This document shows, piece by piece, positions 37,870-46,058 of a stretch of DNA of 64,000 bases. Positions within the stretch are counted from its first letter, which is position 1. Every line of letters starts with the position of its first letter. This DNA is from an uncultured Rhodospirillales bacterium. GTDB taxonomy: Bacteria; Pseudomonadota; Alphaproteobacteria; Kiloniellales; Kiloniellaceae. A program made the position numbers and the translations under genes. The notes under the pieces are model-generated. The model was not told the origin of the DNA. It did not search any database and was given only the letters and a program-made list of their open reading frames with translations. Location: positions 1 to 64,000 of the forward strand of contig CAJXUS010000006.1 in assembly GCA_913060675.1 (NCBI GenBank), read 5' to 3'.

Positions 37870-38934
37870 TTAGTTTCCTACTAATACTGTATTATTGAAT
37901 CCAGGCGGAGTTACCCATTTACGGATTACCTCGAAGTCGGAGGGCAACTTAGACATCATGATTTTTTCTGTAAACATACTCGCATCTTGAAGAGAAAATT
38001 GTCCCTGCAGGATAATGGTTCGATTCTTCAAAGAGCCTTTAACAGTTGGTATTGCAATGACTCTGTTGTTCAAGACAAAAGCTATTGTTTGCCCTATCAC
38101 AGTTTGAATTCTGTATAAGCCAAGTCGATCTAGTTTTAAATGTATCTCAGGAATGCCATTTTTGTTGTTAATCATTTCAGCACCCCGAATATTCTTCCCC
38201 CCTAGTAAAACTCTCTTCTTGATAATAACCTGTCTAGAGTTGCTGTCGGTGGCCTTACCTGAATCAAATGAAAGTAGTTGGCGGAGTGCTACGCTACCTG
38301 CTGGAACTATTCCATCCTCAAGTATACGCTCATCCACAGCTTGAAGCGTTAGACGGGGAGGACGGCCCTGGATGAGTAGTGGAAGGTTATCAGGATCAAA
38401 GCCAGCTGGATATTGTAAGACGATCCGATTTGAGTTTCCTACCCGTTGTACGAAGGAAGTTTTATCATTTCTGAGCCGAGAAGATAATCGTTCTCTTAAT
38501 TTGATCACTGTGCTTGAAATTGCTGCGTCAATAATCTCTTTTTTCTCATCAGTTTCCATTCCAATCGTTAAGGTCGAGCGGTCGTCAGGTTGGGAAATGA
38601 CAGCTGGATAATTTAACCTAATGGACTTTAGGGCGCTCTCGATTTGTTTTGGAGATATAATAGTGACTTGAACGCGATCATTTACAACTTTCAATCCGCT
38701 GTATCCAAGCCTGTTTTGGCGTAAGATACGGCGAATATCTTCGACAAAATTCTCTAATACATCTTCGATAATGCGGTTGGAATCGACCTCCAATAAAAAG
38801 TGGGCAGCGCCTCCTTGTTGAATGATGGTTTTATCATCCAAGGACAATCTAGGTTCTTCCGAATATCCCGGTGTGATGCAGCCAACAATGAACGCTGCAA
38901 TTAGTAGTAAAATGATGTGAGATTTTAATAACAT
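37870..38934 (-). CDS. Lipoprotein consisting of the SecD periplasmic (P1) domain only
   Basis: A 354-residue protein with a lipoprotein signal (lipobox IVGC, Cys19, next residue Ile so outer-membrane sorting is plausible). The mature part aligns with the SecD ectodomain in order: GGAAHFLLEVD, IVLQYPAGF, RLTLQAVDE, KRVLLGGKNI, IAFVLNNRVIAIPTV and ILQGQFSLQDA. SecD then has six RND-type membrane helices; here the protein stops about 20 residues later, and none is present. A role assisting protein export or lipoprotein folding is inference. It is not near secF or yajC. A pseudogene of secD is unlikely because the frame is intact and it has a lipobox. Confidence 0.8.
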   Translation of the reverse strand: MLLKSHIILLLIAAFIVGCITPGYSEEPRLSLDDKTIIQQGGAAHFLLEVDSNRIIEDVLENFVEDIRRILRQNRLGYSGLKVVNDRVQVTIISPKQIESALKSIRLNYPAVISQPDDRSTLTIGMETDEKKEIIDAAISSTVIKLRERLSSRLRNDKTSFVQRVGNSNRIVLQYPAGFDPDNLPLLIQGRPPRLTLQAVDERILEDGIVPAGSVALRQLLSFDSGKATDSNSRQVIIKKRVLLGGKNIRGAEMINNKNGIPEIHLKLDRLGLYRIQTVIGQTIAFVLNNRVIAIPTVKGSLKNRTIILQGQFSLQDASMFTEKIMMSKLPSDFEVIRKWVTPPGFNNTVLVGN

Positions 38935-39145
38935 GATTGAATAATACGATAAACTAACAACGGCACAATCAATGTCTCTAGATGGATAACAAATGAACTC
39001 ATTAGTTCATCATAGTCGTGATGAACTAAGGCGCATGGTTTAAAGAGCTTAACCTTAAATTTTACTGTTCAATGGGGATCAAACAAAAGGTCTGGCGAAT
39101 TTGGATAAAAAATAGCACGATATTTTTTAGTATATTTGATCCCTG

Positions 39146-39616
39146 ATGGAAATATCGATGATGAGCCACGATGACTACTCTGAAGAATATCTCAGAGAAA
39201 TTTTGAGGGAGGCTAGGTCTATCGCAGTGGTTGGCGCAAGCACGAAGCCTGAAAGACCAAGTAATTATGTCTTCAAGGCGTTACTCGACGAGGGCTATGA
39301 AATGTTTCCCGTCAATCCTGGGCAGGAGGGAAAAGAAATTCATGGCCGGGTTTGTTATTCTTCTCTGTTATCCCTTCGCGAGAATCTTGGGCGAAGTATT
39401 GATATGGTTGATGTTTTTCGCTCATCCGAAGCGGCCTTGGATGTCACGAAAGAAGCGATTGAGATCGGCGCTAAGGTGATTTGGATGCAACTCGATATCC
39501 GTAACGATGCCGCCGCAAAACTGGCTGAAGATGCGGGTTTAAAAGTTGTGATGAACAGGTGTCCAAAGATTGAAATGTCACGACCAACTTGGACGGGGCG
39601 ACTTATTCATTCATGA
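39146..39616 (+). CDS. CoA-binding domain protein (YccU-like)
   Basis: A 156-residue Rossmann-fold protein: IAVVGASTKPERPSNYVFKALLDEGYEMFPVNP is the nucleotide/CoA-binding start (shown in part), and VIWMQLDIRNDAAAKLAEDAGLKVVMNRCPKIE closes the domain (shown in part), ending in the family-typical C at MNRCPK. Function of the family is unknown beyond CoA binding. In-frame ATGs at 39158 and 39161 are possible starts. Confidence 0.9.
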   Translation: MEISMMSHDDYSEEYLREILREARSIAVVGASTKPERPSNYVFKALLDEGYEMFPVNPGQEGKEIHGRVCYSSLLSLRENLGRSIDMVDVFRSSEAALDVTKEAIEIGAKVIWMQLDIRNDAAAKLAEDAGLKVVMNRCPKIEMSRPTWTGRLIHS

Positions 39617-39815
39617 TATTGTTGTCATTAGCCTTTCTTTATTTAAGGCTTAAGTGCAAGTACCTCGCCTGAATAAGAGCTGCAGAGCTTTCTTTAGATA
39701 TCTGGTGAAAGGTAAAATGTGATAACGGACCATGAATATAAATATTATACGCTCGGCAGAAATCCAGTAGTGTAATCAAAAAAATGATTGTGAAATGTAT
39801 TGGGGGACAAAGTAC

Positions 39816-40658
39816 GTGACTAAAATTAGAGAAGTCGGCGAAGCGGAAATCCCAGTTCATTCTTCTTCAGATATGTTGCTTCGAGAACTAGATGAGAACG
39901 GTATATTTCGTCTGACTTTGAATGACCACGCGCGTCGAAATGCGCTTTCAGAAGAGATGCTGGATAAACTCGCAGAAGCTTTCTCGCAAGCAGAAGCCAA
40001 CTCTGAAGTCAGAGTTATCATTTTAGCCGCCAATGGGCCTGCGTTTAGTGCTGGGCATGATTTAAAAGAATTGACTGCGGCCCGAGAAAGCAGTGATCAG
40101 GGCAAGACCTATTTCAGTAAAATATTATCGAAGTGTTCTGCGGTGATGCAATCAATCGTACAGCACCCCAAACCCATTATTGCAGAAGTTACAGGTATTG
40201 CGACGGCAGCAGGGTGTCAGCTGGTTGCAAGCTGTGACTTGGCGGTGGCTGCCAAGACCGCCCGCTTTGCGACACCCGGTGTTCATATCGGTTTGTTCTG
40301 TTCTACGCCAATGGTGGCGCTCTCTCGCAATGTGTCGAGCAAGCATGCTATGGAAATGCTTTTGACGGGAGAGATGGTGAGCGCCGAGAAGGCTGAAGAT
40401 ATTGGTTTGATAAACAAGATCACAACCAACCAGGATCTCACCAAGCAGACTATGGATATGGCCAAAAAAATTGCTTCGAAGTCAACGATGACGTTGGCAA
40501 TTGGGAAGCGCGCTTTTTATGAGCAAAAGGAAATGTCTCTGTCAGATGCCTACACTTATGCCTCTGAAGTGATGGTTGAAAACATGCTTAAGCAAGATGC
40601 ACAAGAGGGTATCAGAGCCTTTCTTGAAAAACGCCCACCTGAATGGCACGATGCTTAA
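39816..40658 (+). CDS. Enoyl-CoA hydratase/isomerase family protein (ECHDC3-like)
   Basis: A 280-residue crotonase-fold protein. SAGHDLKELTAARE forms the CoA/oxyanion loop, and TAAGCQLVASCDLAVAAKTA with GVHIGLFCSTP matches the ECHDC3-type group. The two glutamates of classical hydratases are not at the usual places, so hydratase activity is doubtful. GTG 39816 is taken because GGGGGA is 8 bases upstream; ATG 39795 is the alternative. The acyl-CoA ligase gene follows by 55 bases, likely an operon for fatty or aromatic acid use. Confidence 0.88.
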   Translation: MTKIREVGEAEIPVHSSSDMLLRELDENGIFRLTLNDHARRNALSEEMLDKLAEAFSQAEANSEVRVIILAANGPAFSAGHDLKELTAARESSDQGKTYFSKILSKCSAVMQSIVQHPKPIIAEVTGIATAAGCQLVASCDLAVAAKTARFATPGVHIGLFCSTPMVALSRNVSSKHAMEMLLTGEMVSAEKAEDIGLINKITTNQDLTKQTMDMAKKIASKSTMTLAIGKRAFYEQKEMSLSDAYTYASEVMVENMLKQDAQEGIRAFLEKRPPEWHDA

Positions 40659-40713
40659 AATTGGTGATGCCTAAATTTATGAACGACATAATATAGTTAG
40701 GGGAGCTGGTAAG

Positions 40714-42348
40714 TTGAGTAATCCATACAACACTGGTCTAAAGCGTAATCCAGCCAATTATCAGCCGCTTACGCCACTCGCCTTTCTTGAACGGGCGGCC
40801 TCTGTTTTCCCAAACCATGTGGCTATAATACACGGTGAATTACGTCGTTCGTACAAAGATTTTTATAAGCGTTCTCGACAATTGGCATCTGCACTTACAA
40901 CACAAAGCATCGGCAGGGGAGATGCTGTTTCCGTCATGCTTGCGAACACTCCGGCCATGTTGGAAGCTAATTACGGTGTGCCGATGTGCGGGGCGGTGTT
41001 GCATTCCTTGAACACACGGCTTGACCCTGTAGTAATTGCTTTCCAACTTGATCATGCCGACACCAAGGTTCTTATTACCGACCGGGAGTTTGCGGAGGTT
41101 ATTGAAAAGGCATTATCGCTTGCGTCAGTAAACCCTCTGGTTGTTGATTACGATGATCTGGAATTTCAGCAATCAGGTAAGCTGCTGGGAGATATAGAGT
41201 ACGAAGAGTTTATTTCCACTGGCGATCCAGCTTTTGACTGGCTTATGCCCGAAGACGAGTGGGACGCGATTTCGGTCAACTATACATCTGGTACCACAGG
41301 TGATCCCAAGGGCGTGGTATATCATCACCGGGGAGCGTATCTCTTGGCGCAAGGCAATGCCATTACAGCGTCGATTAAAAAGCATGCTGTCTATCTGTGG
41401 ACCTTACCCATGTTCCACTGCAATGGTTGGTGTTTTCCCTGGACCATTTCGGCGGTTGTCGGCACTCATGTTTGCCTTCGGTGGGTACGTGGTAAACCAA
41501 TATGGGACGCTCTGGCAGACCATAAGGTAACCTATCTTTGCGGGGCGCCGGTTGTGATGTCGATTATTCTCTCGACTGCGAATGAAGACAAAAGAGATCT
41601 GGATCAACAGGTTGAATTTTTTACAGCTGCGGCACCTCCTCCCGAACAAATACTTTCAGATATGAAAACTGCGGGTTTTAACGTGACACACCTATATGGT
41701 CTGACGGAAACTTATGGCCCCTCTGTGGTGAACGATTGGCATCAGGAGTGGGACGAGTTGGAATTGGTCACTCAAGCGGCATTAAAGGCACGCCAAGGCG
41801 TCCGTTATCTCTCCCTCGAAGATCTCGATGTTTTCAATTCAGAAACCATGAAGCGGGTTCTGCGTGACGGTGAAACCATCGGTGAGATAATGTTTCGTGG
41901 CAATGTGGTGATGAAGGGTTATTTGAAGAATGAAAAAGCCAGTGCCGAAGCTTTTGCCGGGGGCTGGTTTCACTCAGGCGATCTCGGCGTTGTGCATGAA
42001 GATGGCTATATCCAAATCAAAGATCGATCCAAGGATATTATTATTTCCGGTGGAGAGAACATATCATCAATAGAGATTGAGGATGTACTTTATAAACACC
42101 CCGCTGTAGCAACCGCAGCAGTTGTCGCTATGCCCGATGATAAATGGGGCGAAACCCCTTGCGCTTTTGTCGAATTAGGAGAGGGGGCAACGGCTTCGCA
42201 TGAAGACTTGAATAGCTGGTGCCGAGAGAACATGGCTTCTTTTAAGGTGCCGCGTAAATTTGTTTTTGAAACCATCCCTAAAACCTCAACTGGAAAGCTT
42301 CAAAAATTCATTTTACGGCAAAGGGCGGTTGAATTGGCTGGTACCTGA
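40714..42348 (+). CDS. AMP-forming acyl-CoA synthetase
   Basis: A 544-residue adenylating enzyme: phosphate loop YTSGTTGDPKGVVYHHRG, YGLTETYGPS, GWFHSGDLGVVHEDGY, DRSKDIIISGGENISS hinge and catalytic lysine in PKTSTGKLQKFIL. It would convert a carboxylic acid to its CoA thioester. The start is a TTG at 40714 with GGGGAG at 40700-40705, 8 bases upstream. Chain length and acid are unknown; 3-methylmercaptopropionate- or medium-chain-type ligases are close in layout. It pairs with the crotonase-fold gene upstream. Confidence 0.92.
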   Translation: MSNPYNTGLKRNPANYQPLTPLAFLERAASVFPNHVAIIHGELRRSYKDFYKRSRQLASALTTQSIGRGDAVSVMLANTPAMLEANYGVPMCGAVLHSLNTRLDPVVIAFQLDHADTKVLITDREFAEVIEKALSLASVNPLVVDYDDLEFQQSGKLLGDIEYEEFISTGDPAFDWLMPEDEWDAISVNYTSGTTGDPKGVVYHHRGAYLLAQGNAITASIKKHAVYLWTLPMFHCNGWCFPWTISAVVGTHVCLRWVRGKPIWDALADHKVTYLCGAPVVMSIILSTANEDKRDLDQQVEFFTAAAPPPEQILSDMKTAGFNVTHLYGLTETYGPSVVNDWHQEWDELELVTQAALKARQGVRYLSLEDLDVFNSETMKRVLRDGETIGEIMFRGNVVMKGYLKNEKASAEAFAGGWFHSGDLGVVHEDGYIQIKDRSKDIIISGGENISSIEIEDVLYKHPAVATAAVVAMPDDKWGETPCAFVELGEGATASHEDLNSWCRENMASFKVPRKFVFETIPKTSTGKLQKFILRQRAVELAGT

Positions 42349-42453
42349 GGGCTCGTTATTCGTGAGTCGTCAGGCTGGATGTCTGAACCTGACTAAGAGG
42401 AACTACTTTCCCAGAGGAAGTAAACCAGTCGAATTATATGAATGTAAATGTAA

Positions 42454-42654
42454 CTAATCCTGTGGTCTTAATTCCAGAGCGATGACCTCTTTTTTGGCTT
42501 CTTCGTCATCAACGCCTGTTAACGCGGCTAAAAGCATTGCCGCGGCAGTTACGCCTTCTTTATGGGCCGTCAGGAGTGATTCGTTTCTGGTCATAGCTTC
42601 GGTAACTGTTTCGAAATATGCTTCTTCGACCATTTCTTTTGACGCAATATCCAA
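42454..42654 (-). CDS. Small acidic helical protein, unknown
   Basis: A 66-residue protein rich in Glu and Ala (EEAYFETVTEAMTRNESLLT then EGVTAAAMLLAALTGVDDEEA). It looks soluble and helical. It can start with TTG 42654, where AGAAAGG lies about 8 bases upstream, or ATG 42633 without a good site. No family is recognised. It lies alone after the acyl-CoA ligase gene on the opposite strand. Confidence 0.5.
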   Translation of the reverse strand: MDIASKEMVEEAYFETVTEAMTRNESLLTAHKEGVTAAAMLLAALTGVDDEEAKKEVIALELRPQD

Positions 42655-43116
42655 GGGATAGACCTTTCTAGGATCTTACCAATATAGATCTGTCGGCAAC
42701 GTTACGAGTTTCTCATATGAAGTGGGTTTAATTCATTTCACAGTTGTGATTTTTAATCTCGATAATTTGTATTTCTGCGAGAGGATCATGGTAATCTTGT
42801 ATCCGTTATTTTTTTGTTAAAAAGGTGATTTTTGAGAGTGTATACACTTTGAGGTTTGTTCGTGAGTATTTTTACTTCTGCGAATGAAAAAATAACAAAA
42901 AAACAAATGCTTAGATAGTGTTTAGAGGCATTTAAAAGTTCTTTAATAGGAATGATAACTTAAAGGAATGAGCATCAATTTTTGAAAAATATTAATCTTT
43001 TATAGAGTTGTATAAACACAAATTTTATCGACAAAAATGTAGAAATTTAAGATTTTCTTTATGCCGGGAAATGTATGATTTCTTTGAGCGATTTTAACAT
43101 CTTGTGAGTACTTAAT
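42655..43116. other. AT-rich intergenic region
   Basis: About 460 bases with no supported gene. It is markedly AT-rich with many A/T runs and would hold the promoter of the molybdopterin-fold gene at 43117 and perhaps that of the small leftward gene. No hairpin or repeat stood out. Confidence 0.5.
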
Positions 43117-43650
43117 ATGGGGTTGTCTTTTCTCTTTCGGGCACTAGTTTCGGGTGGATTTTTCCTTGCCATTTTATATGGCTTACCAGCTCAAGCGGGA
43201 CCGGTTAATCTGTTCGAAGGACAATTGGAAGAATCCACGAGTAATAAAAGAATCCTGCTGATTATTGATGGTGATAAGATAACGAAATTTAGATTAGTTG
43301 ATCTTGAGAAAATCTCTTTGTACGAAACTGAGGTCCCCGCGATTTGGAAGGGGGAAGAAGGAAAATATCAAGGGGTCTTGCTAAAAGACATTTTATCCTT
43401 GGCAGGTATCACTGATGCCGGGACGGTTCGCATGGTGGCGTTGGACGGTTACGTTATCGAACTAGACAGGAAGATTTGGCAGAGCAACTGTTCATTTGTC
43501 GCTACCCGCTACCAGCAGCAAGAGATTACTGTCGAGAAAAAGGGGCCAACCCGATTGTTGTTTCCTTGTTTGATAAAAAGCCCCGATTATGAAGAGACTC
43601 CAACTTCAAATTGGATATGGAATTTAAAAGAAATACATATTGAAAATTGA
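43117..43650 (+). CDS. Exported molybdopterin-oxidoreductase-fold protein
   Basis: A 177-residue protein with a signal peptide (about 1-26, ending LPAQAG). The mature part has the sulfite-oxidase-type molybdopterin-binding fold in short form (YQGVLLKDILSLAGI, VRMVALDGYVIELD, GPTRLLFPC). The conserved cysteine that binds molybdenum is not evident at the normal place, so it may be a sensor or structural domain rather than an enzyme. It precedes a PAS_5 protein gene by 150 bases, in keeping with signal transduction use of the domain. Confidence 0.7.
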   Translation: MGLSFLFRALVSGGFFLAILYGLPAQAGPVNLFEGQLEESTSNKRILLIIDGDKITKFRLVDLEKISLYETEVPAIWKGEEGKYQGVLLKDILSLAGITDAGTVRMVALDGYVIELDRKIWQSNCSFVATRYQQQEITVEKKGPTRLLFPCLIKSPDYEETPTSNWIWNLKEIHIEN

Positions 43651-43800
43651 ACAGCTTATTGAGGGAAAACGTATTTTATTTTGTCGCCATACATCATTAA
43701 AAATGGCGTAATATTTATTATTTAAACTATAGATTGAATAAATTGTTAATCTGTAGCGAGCCATAATGACTCCTACAACCAATTTTATAGGGTAATTATT

Positions 43801-44286
43801 TTGCTAATCGAGGGTATTCGCTCCTTTTCCCAGCACGAATTGAATAGACAATGTTATTCCCTTAACCCCCTACCAACATTTATTGGTTTCGAAGACGTTA
43901 TTGATTTGTGGTCTTCCAAACGGAAGGGGCATTTACTACCTGCATGGAGTGATTTCCAATACGATGATTTTTTTGGACTTCACAGTAGAGTTTCTGTTTC
44001 AGAAAAGGAAGATAACGATTTTAGATTCAGAGTTTATGGGTCTGATTTTGTTAAATTACGTGATCAGGATTTAACCAATAAGCTCCTCTGTGCTTCGGTT
44101 GGTGTAAAGTGGAAGGGCGGGGCTTATGCTTATTTTGCGGAAATAAGTAAAGGCCCATATATCGGTCGCACTCAGGGGGTTGTTCCTGATTCAAGGCAAC
44201 ATTTGGTCGAAATCGATGCGATAGATATGCCTATGGCTGAGGATGGGCAAGATGTAAGCCACTGCTTGCATATACTAAAAGCTTGA
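43801..44286 (+). CDS. PAS_5 family protein
   Basis: A 161-residue protein with the alphaproteobacterial PAS_5 core: VIDLWSSKRKGHLLPAWSDF, DFRFRVYGSDFV and YIGRTQGVVPDSRQHLVEID. The family is presumed to sense a ligand but has no known output. No ATG is available near the start; a TTG at 43801 follows AGGG by about 9 bases. It is a stand-alone PAS protein, perhaps co-transcribed with the molybdopterin-fold gene. Confidence 0.78.
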   Translation: MLIEGIRSFSQHELNRQCYSLNPLPTFIGFEDVIDLWSSKRKGHLLPAWSDFQYDDFFGLHSRVSVSEKEDNDFRFRVYGSDFVKLRDQDLTNKLLCASVGVKWKGGAYAYFAEISKGPYIGRTQGVVPDSRQHLVEIDAIDMPMAEDGQDVSHCLHILKA

Positions 44287-44458
44287 AGTTTGAATTATTT
44301 TCATCTTGTTGTAATAATTAAAGTTTTATGAGAATTTGTCACAATTAAATCTTGTTGATTTCCTTATAATATTACGCTTTATCAATATATATCTTAAAAG
44401 AACGCAATGTGAGTCGATTTAATCGGATCTATTTAAGCGTCTTTTTTCTAGTACGTTT

Positions 44459-44532
44459 AAGCCGCTACTTTTCCCTTAAAAGTTGGTGGCTTTGCGTCGC
44501 GAGGGTTACCTTCCCCCGAAGGTGGCCCTCGC
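44459..44532 (+). ncRNA. Two adjacent strong hairpins, possible leader RNA or sRNA
   Basis: Hairpin 1: AAGCCGCTACTTTT (44459-44472) pairs with AAAAGTTGGTGGCTT (44478-44492) with one bulge and G-U pairs. Hairpin 2: GCGAGGGTTACCTTC (44499-44513) pairs with GAAGGTGGCCCTCGC (44518-44532), 15 continuous pairs if two G-U pairs are allowed, with a CCCC loop. No T run follows. Known riboswitch classes were not recognised. Confidence 0.4.
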
Positions 44533-44567
44533 ATTACGATTTAAAGATATTCCATCAAATCCAATAA

Positions 44568-44616
44568 TCATAAATATAATTTATGATTGAATTCAAATTA
44601 TAAATTATATTTATGA
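44568..44616. promoter_or_regulatory. Long AT-rich palindrome before creatinase gene
   Basis: TCATAAATATAATTTAT (44568-44584) is perfectly complementary to ATAAATTATATTTATGA (44600-44616), a 17-base arm pair around a 15-base centre that itself contains TTGAATTCAA. It ends 56 bases before the creatinase ATG, a position suiting an operator or a promoter cruciform. Confidence 0.5.
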
Positions 44617-44672
44617 AAATGATTTTGTTACTACTGAGCTAAATATTAATCAGAGCTTTAGTGGAGCAAGTA

Positions 44673-45881
44673 ATGGAACGAACCCTGCGCATCCGAAATG
44701 GTGAAAAAGTACAAGGCACATTTTCTAGGCAAGAAATGACAGCCCGTATAACAAAATTACGTCTTTATATGGCGGAAAGGGATATTGATGCGGTGGTTCT
44801 TACTTCCTATCACAATGTCAATTATTTCAATGACTTTGTGTATTGTTCTTTTGGTCGTCCTTATGGGCTCGTAATTACCCAGGATAAACATGTCTCCGTT
44901 ACTGCAAACATTGATGGCGGTCAGCCGTGGCGTCGGAGCTTCGATGACAATGTAATTTATACCGATTGGCAAAAAGACAGCTATTTTTATGCCATTCAGC
45001 AGGAGCTTGCTGACGTTAATTCACGACGCGTGGGGCTTGAATTCGATCATATTAATCTTGATAACAAAGAGAAAATGTCAACGGCTCTGGGCATGCCAGA
45101 GTGTGTTGATATTGCTGCGCCAACAATGCGCATGCGTATGATTAAATCAGCGGAAGAAATCGCGATCATCAAGCATGGTGCAGCAACGGCGGACATTGGT
45201 GGGGCCGCCTGTGCAGAGGCTATTGCTGTTGGAGTGCCAGAGCACGAAGTAGCGCTTCATTCAACGCAAGCCATGGTCAGGTATATCGCAAATACTTTCC
45301 CTCATGGCGAATTGATGGACACCTGGACTTGGTTCCAATCCGGGATCAACACAGATGGGGCGCATAACCCTGTGACCAGCAAGAAAATCGAATCAGGTGA
45401 TATTTTGAGCCTCAATTGCTTTCCAATGATTGCAGGTTATTACACGGCACTTGAGCGTACTTTGTTTGCAGGTCACGCCTCTGATGCACACATGCGTTAT
45501 TGGAATGCGAATGTAGAGGTTCATGAAGCTGGTCTAAAGTTGATCAAACCAGGTGTTCGGTGCTGTGATATCGCTTTAGAGCTCAATGAGATCTTTAAAA
45601 AGCACGATATGCTTCAGTATCGCACCTTTGGTTATGGGCATTCCTTTGGTACCCTAAGTCACTATTATGGCCGTGAAGCTGGTCTTGAACTCCGTGAAGA
45701 CGTCGAGACGGTTCTGGAGCCGGGAATGGTTGTTTCCATGGAGCCTATGATCATGGTTGAAGAAGGTAATCCGGGTGCTGGTGGTTATCGCGAGCACGAT
45801 ATCCTTGTTATTGGTCAGGATGGCGCAGAAAACATCACAAAGTTCCCTTATGGACCAGAGCACAACATCATCAATAACTAA
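44673..45881 (+). CDS. Creatinase (creatine amidinohydrolase, M24 fold)
   Basis: A 402-residue pita-bread-fold enzyme that hydrolyses creatine to sarcosine and urea. It matches Pseudomonas creatinase nearly along its whole length as I recall that sequence: TLRIRNGEKV, FVYCSFGRPYGLV, NIDGGQPWRR, MDTWTWFQSGINTDGAHNPV with the catalytic histidine, YRTFGYGHSFGTLSHYYGRE and GAENITKFPYGPE. No metal ligands are expected in creatinase, unlike other M24 proteins. ATG 44673 has GGAG 7 bases upstream; GTG 44661 is the alternative. A terminator follows. A LysR gene lies downstream in the same direction. No sarcosine oxidase or urease gene is in the window. Confidence 0.95.
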   Translation: MERTLRIRNGEKVQGTFSRQEMTARITKLRLYMAERDIDAVVLTSYHNVNYFNDFVYCSFGRPYGLVITQDKHVSVTANIDGGQPWRRSFDDNVIYTDWQKDSYFYAIQQELADVNSRRVGLEFDHINLDNKEKMSTALGMPECVDIAAPTMRMRMIKSAEEIAIIKHGAATADIGGAACAEAIAVGVPEHEVALHSTQAMVRYIANTFPHGELMDTWTWFQSGINTDGAHNPVTSKKIESGDILSLNCFPMIAGYYTALERTLFAGHASDAHMRYWNANVEVHEAGLKLIKPGVRCCDIALELNEIFKKHDMLQYRTFGYGHSFGTLSHYYGREAGLELREDVETVLEPGMVVSMEPMIMVEEGNPGAGGYREHDILVIGQDGAENITKFPYGPEHNIINN

Positions 45882-45905
45882 TGCAAATTAGGTTTTGATT
45901 TCAGT

Positions 45906-45944
45906 AAGCCCGGCATTGCTAGTTCAGTGCCGGGCTTTATCTTT
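45906..45944 (+). terminator. Rho-independent terminator of creatinase gene
   Basis: AAGCCCGGCA (45906-45915) pairs with TGCCGGGCTT (45928-45937), followed by TATCTTT. It lies 25 bases after the creatinase stop. Confidence 0.85.
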
Positions 45945-46058
45945 AATACCACCGGGCAATATTAAGGGGCGTTGGTATAATAAGACTATTTCCTCATGAG
46001 GATAGGCCTGCGCATAATGGAATTGGATACCAAGACAGACAAAGAGCGCGGTCGCCTT

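Larger units (their letters stand above)
44287..44672. other. Structured intergenic region before creatinase gene
   Basis: About 385 bases without a gene. It contains two adjacent strong hairpins (44459-44532) and a long AT-rich palindrome (44568-44616), each listed separately, and ends with GGAG 7 bases before the creatinase ATG. It may be a regulated leader, a small RNA locus, or the terminator region of the PAS_5 gene plus a promoter/operator. Confidence 0.6.

Noticed and set aside
37699-37870. tRNA-Thr as an integration site for a mobile island
   Set aside because: No integrase, no duplicated tRNA 3' end and no phage or plasmid genes were seen nearby.
44459-44532. Mini-ykkC (guanidine-II) riboswitch before creatinase
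   Set aside because: It has two hairpins, but the ACGR loops that define that class are absent (loops are CCCTT and CCCC).
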